Part shown: piece by piece, positions 1 through 10,591 of the stretch
Layout of the letters: each line of letters begins with the position of its first letter
Position numbering within the stretch: position 1 is the stretch's first letter
Notes under the pieces: generated by a model
What the model saw: the letters and a program-made list of their open reading frames with translations, nothing else
The model's database searches: none
What the model was told of the DNA's origin: nothing
Source of the DNA: Streptomyces zhihengii
Lineage (GTDB): Bacteria; Actinomycetota; Actinomycetes; Streptomycetales; Streptomycetaceae
Assembly (NCBI RefSeq): GCF_016919245.1
Contig: NZ_JAFEJA010000001.1
Coordinates: 4,981,001-5,045,000 of the forward strand
Reading direction: 5' to 3'
Length of the DNA: 64,000 nt
Made by a program: the position numbers and the translations under genes

Positions 1-1480
<1,480 letters not shown>

Positions 1481-1950
1481 GGTCGATCCTTGTTGTGTCG
1501 GGACGCGGTGCTTCGTGAGCGGGAACGCGCCCGGTGGGGGCAGCCGGCACCGGCCGGTCCGTCCACCGCCCCACGCCTCGGGGCGCACCGCTCCTCGGGA
1601 GCCGGCACGGAACGGACCTCACCGGGATCCACACCCCGGTGCGTCACCGCACGGGGCCCGGCCCACAGGTCATTCACTTGGGCTGTCGCGCGGGCCGGTG
1701 GGGCCGGCCCCGGACAGAAGAAGAGACCTTTGGTGCGGATGCGCTCCAAAGGCCCCCGGATACTACTTCAGGCGTCTCGCCACCATACGACACGACAGTG
1801 CGGCATATGGAAGGACTTGAGACATCAATCACAGGCAAGTGTGGAACCGTCTGCCCTGAAACGAAGGTCCTGAGCAGGATCTCATCGCTGAGTCGAAGCC
1901 GTTGTCGATCACGCCCCGCCGGCTGAGGCACGCGGACTACCATCACCCTC
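1481..1950. other. Divergent intergenic region between transporter and response regulator
   Basis: This 470-bp gap must hold promoters for both divergent genes. The part near 1745-1880 is less GC-rich than its surroundings, as expected for promoters, but I cannot pick out a convincing -35/-10 pair or a clear palindrome. No gene is supported here; the frames across it lack a plausible start and known similarity. Confidence 0.5.
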
Positions 1951-2628
1951 ATGACGCGTGTACTGCTCGCCGAGGACGACGCATCCATCTCCGAACCGCT
2001 CGCCCGCGCGCTGCGCCGCGAGGGGTACGAGGTGGAGGTGCGCGAGGACGGTCCGACCGCGCTCGACGCCGGACTCGCGGGCGGTGTCGACCTGGTCGTC
2101 CTGGACCTGGGACTGCCGGGCATGGACGGCCTGGAGGTGGCCAGGCGGCTGCGCGCCGAAGGGCACACGATCCCGATCCTGGTCCTGACCGCCCGCGCCG
2201 ACGAGGTGGACACGGTCGTGGGCCTCGACGCCGGGGCCGACGACTACGTGACCAAGCCGTTCCGGCTGGCCGAGTTGCTCGCCCGGGTCCGGGCCCTGCT
2301 GCGGCGCGGCGCCACGGAGCCGGTCCCCGCGCCCTCCACCCACGGCGTGCGGATCGACGTGGAGTCGCACCGGGCGTGGATGGGGGAGGAGGAGCTCCAG
2401 CTCACCGCCAAGGAGTTCGACCTGCTGCGCGTCCTCGTCCGGGACGCCGGCCGGGTCGTCACCCGCGACCAGCTGATGCGCGAGGTCTGGGACACCACCT
2501 GGTGGTCGTCGACCAAGACCCTCGACATGCACATCTCCTGGCTGCGCAAGAAGCTCGGCGACGACGCGGCGAACCCCCGCTACATCGCCACCGTCCGGGG
2601 AGTGGGCTTCCGCTTCGAGAAGTCCTGA
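1951..2628 (+). CDS. OmpR/PhoB-family response regulator
   Basis: Transcription factor controlled by phosphorylation, 225 aa. The receiver domain (about 1-115) has the acidic pair D9/D10, phospho-acceptor D52, T80 and K102. The winged-helix DNA-binding domain (about 130-223) ends in the typical YIATVRGVGFRFE wing. The ATG at 1951 fits the start of the receiver domain. The partner kinase begins 56 bp downstream on the same strand, so the pair is probably cotranscribed. The regulon is unknown; the divergent peptide transporter is the nearest candidate target. Confidence 0.95.
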   Translation: MTRVLLAEDDASISEPLARALRREGYEVEVREDGPTALDAGLAGGVDLVVLDLGLPGMDGLEVARRLRAEGHTIPILVLTARADEVDTVVGLDAGADDYVTKPFRLAELLARVRALLRRGATEPVPAPSTHGVRIDVESHRAWMGEEELQLTAKEFDLLRVLVRDAGRVVTRDQLMREVWDTTWWSSTKTLDMHISWLRKKLGDDAANPRYIATVRGVGFRFEKS

Positions 2629-2684
2629 CCCGCGTCCCGCCCCGACCGGGCACCTCCGGTCCCCCGAGCTGGTAGGCAGACCCC

Positions 2685-3950
2685 ATGCGCCGCCGTCTGA
2701 TCAACTCCACGCTCGCCGTGGTCCTCGTCGTCATCGCCGTCTTCGGGGTCTCCCTCGTGCTGGTGGAGACCCGCACGATCAGCAGCAGCGCCCAGGAGAG
2801 CGTGGACTCCGAGGCGCTGCGGCTGGCCAGCATCGTCGACTCCCGGCTCGTGGGCGGTGAGCCGGTCAACCCCGGGATCATCGCCCAGCAGGCGGACATC
2901 ACCCGCTACGCCGAGATCCGCATCCCGGGCCGCTCGCCCATCGAGATCGGCAAGCGGCCCACCGGCAGCGTCATCAGCGCCAGCGCCGAGGGGGAGCAGA
3001 ACACCGAGATCACGGTGGAGGAGTCCAGCTCGGCGGTGACCCGCGAGGTCGCCAGGTCGCTGCTGATCATCGCGGCCGTGGCCCTGCTCGCCGTGGTGGC
3101 GGCCGTCGCCCTCGCCGTGCGGCAGGCCAACCGGCTCGCGTCCCCGCTGACCGACCTCGCCGAGACCGCCGAACGCCTCGGCTCCGGCGACCCGCGCCCG
3201 CGGCACCGCCGCTACGGCGTACCCGAACTGGACCGGGTCGCCGACGTCCTCGACGCCAGCGCCGAGCGGATCGCCCGGATGCTCACCGCCGAGCGCCGGC
3301 TGGCCGCCGACGCCTCCCACCAGTTGCGCACCCCGCTCACCGCGCTGTCGATGCGCCTGGAGGAGATCACGCTCACCGACGACCCGGAGACGGTGAAGGA
3401 GGAGGCGAGCATCGCCCTGACTCAGGTGGAACGCCTCACCGACGTGGTCCAGCGGCTGCTCACCAATTCCCGCGACCCGCGCATCGGTTCCGCCGTCGCC
3501 TTCGACCTGGACGAGGTCGTCAAGCAGCAGCTGGAGGAGTGGCGCCCCGCGTACCGCAGCGCGGGCCGGGCCATCGTGCACTCCGGCCGGCGCGGGATGC
3601 GGGCGGTCGGCACCCCCGGCGCCGTCGCCCAGGTGCTGGCCGCGCTGATCGAGAACTCGCTGATGCACGGCGGCGGCACCGTGGCCGTACGGACCAGGGT
3701 CACCGGCAACCAGGCGGTCGTCGAGGTCACCGACGAGGGGCCGGGCGTCCCCGCGGACCTCGGCGCGCGCATCTTCGAGCGGACCATCAGCGGCCGGAAC
3801 TCCACCGGGATCGGCCTCGCCGTGGCGCGCGACCTCGCCGAGGCGGACGGCGGGCGGCTCGAACTGCTCCAGCAGCATCCGCCGGTGTTCGCGGTCTTCC
3901 TCAGCCGGGTGGCCCGCCGGCGGGGGGACGACAAGCCGACCGTGCGCTGA
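2685..3950 (+). CDS. Sensor histidine kinase
   Basis: Membrane sensor kinase of 421 aa and partner of the preceding response regulator. A first membrane helix (about 7-28) and a second (about 122-144) bracket a roughly 90-residue extracellular sensor domain. A HAMP-like segment follows, then a HisKA domain with the H-box DASHQLRTPL (phospho-acceptor H212) and an HATPase domain with N-box ENSLMHGG and G-boxes DEGPGVP and TGIGLAVA. All catalytic motifs look intact. The ligand cannot be told from sequence. The gene ends convergent with the GtrA-like gene, 32 bp away. Confidence 0.94.
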   Translation: MRRRLINSTLAVVLVVIAVFGVSLVLVETRTISSSAQESVDSEALRLASIVDSRLVGGEPVNPGIIAQQADITRYAEIRIPGRSPIEIGKRPTGSVISASAEGEQNTEITVEESSSAVTREVARSLLIIAAVALLAVVAAVALAVRQANRLASPLTDLAETAERLGSGDPRPRHRRYGVPELDRVADVLDASAERIARMLTAERRLAADASHQLRTPLTALSMRLEEITLTDDPETVKEEASIALTQVERLTDVVQRLLTNSRDPRIGSAVAFDLDEVVKQQLEEWRPAYRSAGRAIVHSGRRGMRAVGTPGAVAQVLAALIENSLMHGGGTVAVRTRVTGNQAVVEVTDEGPGVPADLGARIFERTISGRNSTGIGLAVARDLAEADGGRLELLQQHPPVFAVFLSRVARRRGDDKPTVR

Positions 3951-3982
3951 GCGGCCGCCCGCGACTCAGCGGCCGACCGGTC

Positions 3983-4516
3983 TCAGCGGCCGACCGGGTC
4001 CGGCTCGGCGGGCAGCTCCGCGGGCGTCCGCGGCAGGGGCCGTCCGACGGACGGGGCGACCGGCGGCACGGCGGGGGCGGCGGGCATCGCCCGGAACACC
4101 CAGGTGCGGTAGGACCAGAAGCGGAACAGTGTCGCTATCCCGATGCCGAGGAACTTGAAGACATTGCTCTGGAGCGGGGTGTCCCAGCCGAAGCCGTAGG
4201 TCGCCGCGTAGAGGATGCCGTTCTCGATCACCAGACCGGCCGCGCTGAACAGCAGGAAGAGCGTCATCTCCCGGGTGCGGCCGCTCTTGTCGCGGTCCCG
4301 GTACGTGAAGTAGCGGAAGCCGACGTAGTTGAACGCGATGGCCACCACGGTCGCGAGCACCGACGCCCGCACCACCGGCAGCTCGGTCAGATGCCGCACC
4401 ACGTTGAACACGGCCAGGTTGACCAGCAGACCCGCACCGCCGACCGCGCCGAACTTGGCGACCTCGCGCGCGAGCTGCCGCACCCGGCCGCGCAGTCCTC
4501 CGCGTCGTTCGCTCAT
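3983..4516 (-). CDS. GtrA-like four-helix membrane protein
   Basis: 177-aa protein with four predicted membrane helices (about 20-40, 47-68, 85-107, 115-138) and a Pro-rich C-terminal tail. It matches the GtrA/DPMS family, whose members help translocate polyprenyl-linked sugars or modify teichoic acids and arabinogalactan. Oddity: the last codons and stop lie in a 17-bp tandem duplication (CTCAGCGGCCGACCGG at 3965-3980 and 3982-3997), so a second copy of the gene end sits just past the stop. Substrate unknown; a role in envelope glycan assembly would fit the later LCP and glycosyltransferase genes. Confidence 0.85.
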   Translation of the reverse strand: MSERRGGLRGRVRQLAREVAKFGAVGGAGLLVNLAVFNVVRHLTELPVVRASVLATVVAIAFNYVGFRYFTYRDRDKSGRTREMTLFLLFSAAGLVIENGILYAATYGFGWDTPLQSNVFKFLGIGIATLFRFWSYRTWVFRAMPAAPAVPPVAPSVGRPLPRTPAELPAEPDPVGR

Positions 4517-4543
4517 GGTGCGTGTCCAGCCTCGTCGGATCGG

Positions 4544-4570
4544 CGGTGTCGAGCGGCAGTGTCGACACCG
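4544..4570. promoter_or_regulatory. 27-bp inverted repeat upstream of the GtrA-like gene
   Basis: CGGTGTCGA (4544-4552) and TCGACACCG (4562-4570) form perfect 9-bp arms around a 9-bp spacer, 28-54 bp upstream of the GtrA-like start codon. It could be a regulator binding site or a 5' UTR hairpin. No cognate regulator is identified. Confidence 0.4.
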
Positions 4571-4692
4571 TCATGCTATCCAGCCCGCCCGCCGGGCGCC
4601 CGGGGGTCGGGAGAAGGGTGTGACGGCCGCTACACCCCTTGTCGGAACATACGGGGGACGGGGCCACCTGCCTCGGCGGATACCCTGAAGGG

Positions 4693-5832
4693 GTGACGTT
4701 CCCCGTAGTCGGCATGGTCGGTGGCGGTCAGCTCGCCCGTATGACCCACGAGGCGGGCATCCCCCTCGGCCTGAAATTCAAGCTCCTCAGCGACACCCCG
4801 CAGGACTCCGCGGCCCAGGTCGTCGGTGATGTCGTCATCGGCGACTACCGCGACCTGGAGACGCTGCGCGCGTTCGCCCGCGGCTGTGACGTGATCACCT
4901 TCGACCACGAGCACGTGCCGTACGAGCACCTGCGCGCCCTGGAGGCCGACGGCATCGCCGTCCGGCCCGGTCCCGAGGCCCTCGTGCACGCCCAGAACAA
5001 GGGTGTGATGCGCGAGAAGCTCGTGGAGATCGGCGCGCCCTGCCCCCGGCACCGCATCGTGTCCGACCCGGCGGACGCCGCCGCGTTCGCCGAGGAGGTC
5101 GGGGGCTTCCCCGTCATCCTCAAGACGGTGCAGGGCGGCTACGACGGCAAGGGCGTGTGGTTCGTCCGCTCCCAGGAGGACGCCGAGGCCCCGTTCAAGG
5201 CGGGCGTGGCCGTCCTCGCGGAGGAGAAGGTCGACTTCGTGCGCGAGCTCGCCGCGAACATCGTCCGCTCCCCGCACGGCCAGGCCGTCGCCTACCCGGT
5301 CGTGGAGTCGCAGCAGGTCGACGGCGTGTGCGACACCGTGATCGCCCCCGCGCCCGGCCTCTCGGACGAGCTCGCCGGGCAGGCGCAGGAGCTCGCGCTG
5401 CGGATCGCCAAGGAGCTCGGCGTCGTCGGCCACCTCGCCGTCGAGCTGTTCGAGACCCGCGACGGCCGGATCCTCGTCAACGAACTCGCGATGCGCCCCC
5501 ACAACTCCGGCCACTGGACCCAGGACGGCGCGGTCACCTCGCAGTTCGCCAACCACGTCCGCGCCGTGCTCGACCTCCCGCTCGGCGACCCCCGCCCGCG
5601 GGCCCCGTGGACGGTGATGTGCAATGTCCTCGGCGGCGACTACCCCGACATGTACTCGGCGTACCTGCACTGCATGGCCGGGGACCCGCAGCTCAAGATC
5701 CACATGTACGGCAAGGACGTGAAGCCCGGCCGCAAGGTCGGTCACGTCAACACCTACGGCGACGACCTCGACGACGTGCTGGAGCGCGCCCGTCACGCCG
5801 CCGGCTACCTGCGAGGAACGATCACCGAATGA
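4693..5832 (+). CDS. purK: N5-carboxyaminoimidazole ribonucleotide synthase
   Basis: ATP-grasp enzyme of purine synthesis that converts AIR, ATP and bicarbonate to N5-CAIR. The 379-aa product starts with a GlyGlyGlyGlnLeu nucleotide loop ([11 protein letters not shown]) and contains the ATP-grasp segments [15 protein letters not shown] and [15 protein letters not shown] chose the GTG at 4693 because the protein then begins at the family N-terminus; an in-frame TTG at 4639 would add 18 residues without support. It overlaps purE by 4 bp (ATGA), indicating translational coupling. Confidence 0.96.
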   Translation: MTFPVVGMVGGGQLARMTHEAGIPLGLKFKLLSDTPQDSAAQVVGDVVIGDYRDLETLRAFARGCDVITFDHEHVPYEHLRALEADGIAVRPGPEALVHAQNKGVMREKLVEIGAPCPRHRIVSDPADAAAFAEEVGGFPVILKTVQGGYDGKGVWFVRSQEDAEAPFKAGVAVLAEEKVDFVRELAANIVRSPHGQAVAYPVVESQQVDGVCDTVIAPAPGLSDELAGQAQELALRIAKELGVVGHLAVELFETRDGRILVNELAMRPHNSGHWTQDGAVTSQFANHVRAVLDLPLGDPRPRAPWTVMCNVLGGDYPDMYSAYLHCMAGDPQLKIHMYGKDVKPGRKVGHVNTYGDDLDDVLERARHAAGYLRGTITE

Positions 5833-6365
5833 GCGCTGTCGTCGGCATTGTCATGGGCTCGGACTCCGACTGGCCCGTCATGGAGCTCGCCGCGCAGGCC
5901 TTGGACGAGTTCGAGATCGCCTACGAGGTCGACGTCGTCTCCGCCCACCGCATGCCGCGCGAGATGATCGCGTACGGCGAGCGGGCCGCGGACCGCGGGC
6001 TCAAGGCGATCATCGCCGGCGCCGGGGGAGCCGCCCACCTCCCGGGCATGCTCGCCTCCGTCACCCCGCTGCCGGTGATCGGCGTCCCCGTCCCGCTGAA
6101 GTACCTGGACGGCATGGACTCGCTGCTGTCCATCGTGCAGATGCCCGCCGGGGTGCCGGTCGCCACCGTCTCGGTCGGCGGCGCGCGCAACGCGGGCCTG
6201 CTCGCGGCCCGGATCCTCGCCGCCCACGACGAGGAGCTGCTCGGGCGGATGCGCGACTTCCAGCAGGAGCTGAACGACCAGGCCACCGAGAAGGGCAAGC
6301 GGCTGCGGGCCAAGGTTCAGGGCGCGGAGTCCTTCGGCTTCGGCAAGCAGGGCACCGGGAAGTAA
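5829..6365 (+). CDS. purE: N5-carboxyaminoimidazole ribonucleotide mutase, class I PurE
   Basis: Converts the PurK product N5-CAIR to CAIR in purine synthesis. The 178-aa protein shows the class I motifs GSDSDWPVM near the N-terminus, SAHRMP, and [12 protein letters not shown]. The ATG overlaps the purK stop. A dipeptidase gene starts 6 bp after the purE stop, so purK, purE and the dipeptidase are probably one transcript. Confidence 0.97.
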   Translation: MSAVVGIVMGSDSDWPVMELAAQALDEFEIAYEVDVVSAHRMPREMIAYGERAADRGLKAIIAGAGGAAHLPGMLASVTPLPVIGVPVPLKYLDGMDSLLSIVQMPAGVPVATVSVGGARNAGLLAARILAAHDEELLGRMRDFQQELNDQATEKGKRLRAKVQGAESFGFGKQGTGK

Positions 6366-6371
6366 CCCCGA

Positions 6372-7592
6372 ATGACTTCCCCCACCCAGCCCACGCCTGC
6401 CGCCTCCGGCCATCTCGGCCGGGCGCGCGAACTGCTCGCCGCCCACCCGGTCGTCGACGGCCACAACGACCTGCCCTGGGCGCTGCGCCAGCACGTCCGC
6501 TACGACCTGGACCGCCTGGACATCGCGGACGACCAGCGGGGCCGGCTGCACACCGACATCCCCCGGCTGCGCGCCGGAGGCGTCGGCGCGCAGTTCTGGT
6601 CCGTCTACGTGCGCAGCGACCTGGCGGGCGACGACGCGGTCAGCGCCACCCTGGAGCAGATCGACGTCGTCGGGCAGCTGCTCACCCGCTACCCGGCCGA
6701 TCTGGCGCGGGCGCTGAGCGCCGAGGACATGGAGATCGCCCGCGCCGAGGGCCGGATCGCCTCCCTGATGGGCGCCGAGGGCGGGCACTCCATCAACAAC
6801 TCGCTGGCCACCCTGCGGGCGCTGTACGCGCTGGGCGTGCGCTACATGACGCTCACCCACAACGACAACATCGCCTGGGCGGACTCGGCGACGGACGAGC
6901 CCGGCGTCGGCGGCCTCTCCGCGTTCGGCCACGAGGTCGTGCGCGAGATGAACCGTGTCGGCATGCTCGTCGACCTCTCGCACGTCGCCGCGTCGACGAT
7001 GCGCCACGCGCTCGCCACCTCGGCCGCGCCGGTGATCTTCTCGCACTCCTCCGCGCGGGCCGTCTGCGACCACCCGCGCAACGTCCCCGACGACGTGCTG
7101 GCGCTGCTGCCCGCGAACGGCGGCGTGGCGATGGCCACCTTCGTGCCGAAGTTCATCCTCCCCGCGGCCGTCGACTGGACCCATGCCGCCGACGACAACA
7201 TGCGCGCCCACGGCCTGCACCACCTGGACACCACGGCCCGGGCGATGAAGATCCACGAGGAGTTCGAGGCGGCGAACCCGCGGCCGGTCGCGACGGCCGC
7301 CACGGTCGCCGACCACCTCGACCACATGCGGGAGGTCGCCGGCGTCGACCACATCGGCATCGGAGGCGACTACGACGGGACCGCCTTCACCCCGTCCGGC
7401 CTCGACGACGTCGCCGGCTACCCGAACCTCGTCGCCGAACTCCTCCACCGCGGCTGGTCGGACGCCGACCTGGCCAAACTGACCTGGCAGAACGCGGTCC
7501 GCGCCCTGCGCGCGGCGGAGGACGTCGCCCGCGACCTCCAGGAGACCCGCGGCCCCTCGAACGCGACGATCGACCAACTCGACGCGTCCTGA
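6372..7592 (+). CDS. M19 (renal-type) membrane dipeptidase family enzyme
   Basis: Binuclear zinc dipeptidase of the amidohydrolase superfamily, 406 aa. All expected metal ligands are visible: H31 and D33 (GHND), bridging E136 (GAEGG), the His of VDLSHV, the His of FSHSS, and D333 in GGDYDG. From memory, the S. coelicolor orthologue Sco3058 has been studied structurally as a close bacterial homologue of human renal dipeptidase with broad L-Xaa-D-Xaa specificity. No signal peptide is seen, so it is probably cytoplasmic. It is linked to purE and followed by a second, degenerate family member. Confidence 0.95.
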   Translation: MTSPTQPTPAASGHLGRARELLAAHPVVDGHNDLPWALRQHVRYDLDRLDIADDQRGRLHTDIPRLRAGGVGAQFWSVYVRSDLAGDDAVSATLEQIDVVGQLLTRYPADLARALSAEDMEIARAEGRIASLMGAEGGHSINNSLATLRALYALGVRYMTLTHNDNIAWADSATDEPGVGGLSAFGHEVVREMNRVGMLVDLSHVAASTMRHALATSAAPVIFSHSSARAVCDHPRNVPDDVLALLPANGGVAMATFVPKFILPAAVDWTHAADDNMRAHGLHHLDTTARAMKIHEEFEAANPRPVATAATVADHLDHMREVAGVDHIGIGGDYDGTAFTPSGLDDVAGYPNLVAELLHRGWSDADLAKLTWQNAVRALRAAEDVARDLQETRGPSNATIDQLDAS

Positions 7593-8234
7593 CCCCCCGC
7601 CGGGGGTGTGTGCCCTGCGTTCGTGGCCCCGTCGGCCGGCCGACGGGGCCACGGTGCGTCCGCGGGGGGCCAGGCGGGGGCGGGGTCGCCACCCGCCCCG
7701 GGCCCGGGTGCCCGTGCTGCGCCGGGGTTGTGCGGTACGCCCCGCACGGAGGTTTCCGCCCACGGGGCACGAGCGGTCGCGCCCGTGGGGCGCACCGCCC
7801 CGGGCCGGTCGGGGTGCCGGCCCGGGGCTCGCGCGGGCCGCGCCCACGGCCCGTGGGCCACACGCCTGCGGCGCGGGCGGGCATGTCCCGGCCCGGGGCG
7901 CCCGTGCTGCGACGGGGCCCGTCGTGCCCGGCGTCTGCGGCACGCCCCCTTCCGGGAGTGTCCGCTCGAGGACTCCGGGCGGGGGGCAGTCCCGCCACGG
8001 GGCAGGCAGCCCCGCACCTGGGGGACCCCGGGCCCGACGCGGGGGCGTCCCGCCCGGCGCGCGGGCGGCGCGCCGAAGGCCGGGGCCACCTGTCCGGGCC
8101 GCTCACGCGGGCTCCGCCCGCGTACCCCCGAACGCTCCTTCCGCCGCGACCCGCCCCGGCCCCCGTGCCACGGTTGGCGTACGGCCTGCCGTGCCGCGGC
8201 GGGCCCACGCCAAGGCAGCGACCGGAGCACCCTC
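7593..8234. other. 642-bp gap between dipeptidase-family genes
   Basis: Extremely GC-rich and low in complexity. It opens with the palindrome at 7622-7653 and contains imperfect repeats of a block built around GCCCGTGCTGCG (near 7708 and 7890), each followed by a GCGGYACGCCCC-like segment. All forward frames stay open through it, but the composition is not protein-like, so I annotate no gene. Promoter elements of the following gene are not obvious. Confidence 0.5.
7622..7653. terminator. 32-bp perfect palindrome after the dipeptidase gene
   Basis: The two halves of 7622-7653 are exact reverse complements (core GTCGGCCGGCCGAC), with G-U extension possible at the edge. It lies 29 bp after the stop codon at 7592, as expected for a GC-rich Streptomyces terminator for the purK-purE-dipeptidase transcript. 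There is no T-tract. Confidence 0.7.
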
Positions 8235-9365
8235 ATGGCAGAACCGCAGGACGTCACGTCCTTCACCACCGCCGATCTGCGCGCCCTCGAAGCGATCGAG
8301 ACCCTCGGCGGGGCGGACGGCGCCGCCGGCCCGGGACAGCCCGCCGCGACCTCGGACGCCGGCGCTCCCGTCCCCGGCGCTCCCGTCCCCGGCGACGTGC
8401 CGGACTCCCTCGCCCGTGCCGAGGCCCTGCTGCGCACCCACCCCGTGGTGGACGGACACAGCGGGCTGGCCCCCGTCCTGCGGAGCATGCACTTCCACGA
8501 CCTCGAAGCGGGCGAGAGCCTGCTGGAGACCGACGTCCCCCGGCTGCGGCGCGGCCGGGTCGGCGCGCAGTTCTGGTCCCTGCACCCGCCGGCCGGCGGG
8601 GAGGCCGGCCTCGCGGGGGTCCTCGAACTGCTGGACCTCGTCCGGACGACGACGGTCGCCACCCCGGAGGGCCTGCTCCTCGCGACGGCCGCCGACGACC
8701 TCGTCGACGCACGCAACCGCGGCCGCACCGCCGTGCTGCTCGGCCCCGTCCCGGGCCCGGTGCTCGGCGACTCGCTCGCCGCGCTGCGGGCCCTGCACGC
8801 CCTCGGCGTGCGCAGCGTGACCCTGGCGGGCACCCGCTGGGCGGGGGAGCGGGGCCTGACGCCGCTCGGCCACGAGATGATCCGCGAGATGAACCGGCTG
8901 GGCGTCGTGGCGGACCTCTCGGGCAGCTCGCCCGAGACCGTCCGGCGGGTGCTTGCCGTCAGCCGGGTCCCCGCGTTCGTCTCCCACCCGCCGCAGCCGC
9001 TCCCGGACGACCTCCTGCGCGCCCTGCGCGCGGCCGGCGGCGTCTGCACGGTGCCCTGCACCCCCGGCACCCCCGCGCAGACCGCCGACGCGCTCGAACA
9101 CGTCCGCGAGGTGGCCGGGCCCGAGACCGTGGCGCTGACCGGCGCCTACGACACCGGTCTCCCGCACGCCCTCGGTCTGGCCGACGTCTCCTGCTTCCCC
9201 CGCCTGATCGCCCATCTTCTGGAGCGCGGCTGGCCCGAGGCCGATGTGACGGCGCTGACCTGGTCGAACGTGATGAGGGTGCTGCGCGAGGCGGAGTTCG
9301 CCGCCCGCGCGGCGGCGACGCGCGAGGCGCCGTCACGCGCCACCCTCGACACCCTGGGATCCTGA
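8235..9365 (+). CDS. M19 dipeptidase-like protein lacking metal ligands (probable pseudoenzyme)
   Basis: 376-aa paralogue of the preceding dipeptidase; colinear stretches include HPVVDGH, GRVGAQFWSL, GHEMIREMNRLG and DVTALTWSNVMRVLR. Four metal-site residues are replaced: HxD becomes H75-S-G77, the bridging Glu is V172 (GPVPG), SH of VDLSHV becomes SG, and GGDYDG becomes TGAYDT. H75 and the His of FVSHPP remain. A binuclear zinc centre therefore seems impossible. The frame is intact, so the protein is probably maintained for a non-catalytic or altered role. ATG at 8235 was chosen because upstream sequence is low complexity; an N-terminal extension of about 65 residues is specific to this copy. 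Confidence 0.88.
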   Translation: MAEPQDVTSFTTADLRALEAIETLGGADGAAGPGQPAATSDAGAPVPGAPVPGDVPDSLARAEALLRTHPVVDGHSGLAPVLRSMHFHDLEAGESLLETDVPRLRRGRVGAQFWSLHPPAGGEAGLAGVLELLDLVRTTTVATPEGLLLATAADDLVDARNRGRTAVLLGPVPGPVLGDSLAALRALHALGVRSVTLAGTRWAGERGLTPLGHEMIREMNRLGVVADLSGSSPETVRRVLAVSRVPAFVSHPPQPLPDDLLRALRAAGGVCTVPCTPGTPAQTADALEHVREVAGPETVALTGAYDTGLPHALGLADVSCFPRLIAHLLERGWPEADVTALTWSNVMRVLREAEFAARAAATREAPSRATLDTLGS

Positions 9366-9418
9366 CCGGCCGGAGCCCGCACCCCCGCCGGACCCCGGCC
9401 CGCTCCGCCCCGCCGCTC

Positions 9419-9778
9419 TCAGCAGGCGCAGAGGCAGAACGGATGCCCCGCCGGGTCGGCGTAGACCCGGAAGCTGCGCGACCGGTCGTCCGTCTCCAGC
9501 GCGGTGGCGCCGATGGCCAGCACCTGCTTCTCGGCGGCGTCCAGATCGTCCACCGTCACATCCAAGTGGAACTGCTGCGACTCCTTCGCCGACGGCCACT
9601 TCGGCGGCTCGAACCCGGGCGCCGCCTGGAACGCGAGCGGCGCGGCGCCGCCCTTGAGGTCGACCCAGCCGCTGCCGTCGTCCTCGATCTCGCCGCCGAG
9701 CAGCTCCGCGTAGAAACGCGCGAGCGCGACGGGGTCGGGACAGTCCAGTACGACGGCTCCCAGCTTGGCGATGCTCAT
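9419..9778 (-). CDS. VOC-family protein (glyoxalase/bleomycin resistance fold)
   Basis: 119-aa single-domain protein with the paired beta-alpha-beta-beta-beta units of the vicinal oxygen chelate fold. It begins KLGAVVLDCPDPVALARFYAELLG and ends with the family-typical DPAGHPFCLC. Members include metal-dependent isomerases, dioxygenases and drug-binding proteins; nothing here identifies a substrate. It is divergent from a CGNR regulator gene with a 113-bp shared upstream region. Confidence 0.88.
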   Translation of the reverse strand: MSIAKLGAVVLDCPDPVALARFYAELLGGEIEDDGSGWVDLKGGAAPLAFQAAPGFEPPKWPSAKESQQFHLDVTVDDLDAAEKQVLAIGATALETDDRSRSFRVYADPAGHPFCLCAC

Positions 9779-9822
9779 GCCTGCTCCTCCTGTGTCACCG
9801 GACGGTTCACTTGGTGCACGGC

Positions 9823-9857
9823 GTTACCGGTAGAAGGCTCCAACCGGTTACCGTTAC
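9823..9857. promoter_or_regulatory. Repeated GTTACCG motifs in the VOC/CGNR divergent region
   Basis: GTTACCG occurs at 9823-9829 and 9847-9853, followed by GTTAC at 9853-9857, with an AACCGGTT palindrome overlapping the second copy. The motifs lie between divergent start codons and could bind the adjacent CGNR protein; that is inference. Confidence 0.4.
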
Positions 9858-9891
9858 TGCATGGTCCCGTAAAGGAGGTAACGTCGCAACC

Positions 9892-10389
9892 ATGAACGAC
9901 AGGGCATCCGCGCCCGGAGGGCTCGCGCTGATCGAGGCGCTGGTGAACACGCTGGACGTCGAATCCGGCGCGGACAGCCTCGGCACGCCGGAGAACCGGG
10001 AGCGCTTCGCCCTCGCGGAGCGGGACGTCGACGCGGCCCGCGCCCTGCGCGAGGCGCTGCGCGGAGCGTGCCTCGCCCACGCCGGACACGGCACGTCCGG
10101 CGCCCTGGACACCCTGCTCGCGGACGCCCCGCTGCGGGTCTCGGTCGCCGCGGACGGCACCGCCGCCCTGTGCGCCGCCGGTCCGGACGGCCTGCTCGGC
10201 AGGGTCGCCCTGGCGATCGCGGCCGGGGCGGCCGACGGCACCTGGGCACGCCTCAAGGCGTGCGAGGCGGAGGACTGCCGGTGGGCGTACTACGACCGCA
10301 GCCCGGCGGGCCGCCGCCGCTGGTGCTCGATGTCCGTCTGCGGCGCCCGCGCCAAGATGCGCACCTACCGCGCCCGCCGCGACACCTGA
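9892..10389 (+). CDS. CGNR zinc-finger (ABATE-type) putative regulator
   Basis: 165-aa protein. The N-terminal part (about 10-110) resembles the stress-linked ABATE domain. The C-terminal 45 residues contain the CGNR-type zinc finger: Cx4C (ACEAEDCRWAYYD), then WCSMSVCGARAKMRTYRARR. The ATG at 9892 is preceded by AAAGGAGG, one of the clearest ribosome binding sites in the window. Such proteins are generally taken to be transcription regulators. Here it is divergent from the VOC gene, a plausible target. Confidence 0.88.
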   Translation: MNDRASAPGGLALIEALVNTLDVESGADSLGTPENRERFALAERDVDAARALREALRGACLAHAGHGTSGALDTLLADAPLRVSVAADGTAALCAAGPDGLLGRVALAIAAGAADGTWARLKACEAEDCRWAYYDRSPAGRRRWCSMSVCGARAKMRTYRARRDT

Positions 10390-10415
10390 ACCCGCCCGCC
10401 CCGCCGCGACCTCCC

Positions 10416-10571
10416 TGAACCCGCTCCCCTGAACCCGCTCCCCTGAACTCGCCCGCCGCGCCCAAGCGAGGAGCGAGCACCGCCGGAAGCACCGGCGCCC
10501 GACGCACCGACGCACCGACGCGCCGACGCACCGGCGTCCGACGCGCCGAAGCGCCGAAGCGCCCACGCACC
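10416..10571. repeat. Two short tandem arrays (14-bp and 8-bp units) between convergent genes
   Basis: TGAACCCGCTCCCC recurs with a 14-bp period at 10416, 10430 and 10444. At 10501-10571 an 8-bp unit (GACGCACC and variants GACGCGCC, GAAGCGCC, CACGCACC) repeats about nine times, with one 7-bp unit at 10533. No coding function is supported. The arrays precede the strong hairpin at 10592. Confidence 0.8.
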
Positions 10572-10591
10572 GGGCACCGGCGCCCCACGCA

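Noticed and set aside
3966..4715. 249-residue alternative frame over the GtrA-like gene
   Set aside because: Arg/Gly-rich shadow frame; the 177-aa frame has clear membrane helices and family motifs.
7608..8234. N-terminal extension of the second dipeptidase-like protein by about 210 residues
   Set aside because: The frame is open but the sequence is repetitive Gly/Arg/Pro/Ala, unlike the protein that follows; the ATG at 8235 gives a sensible start.
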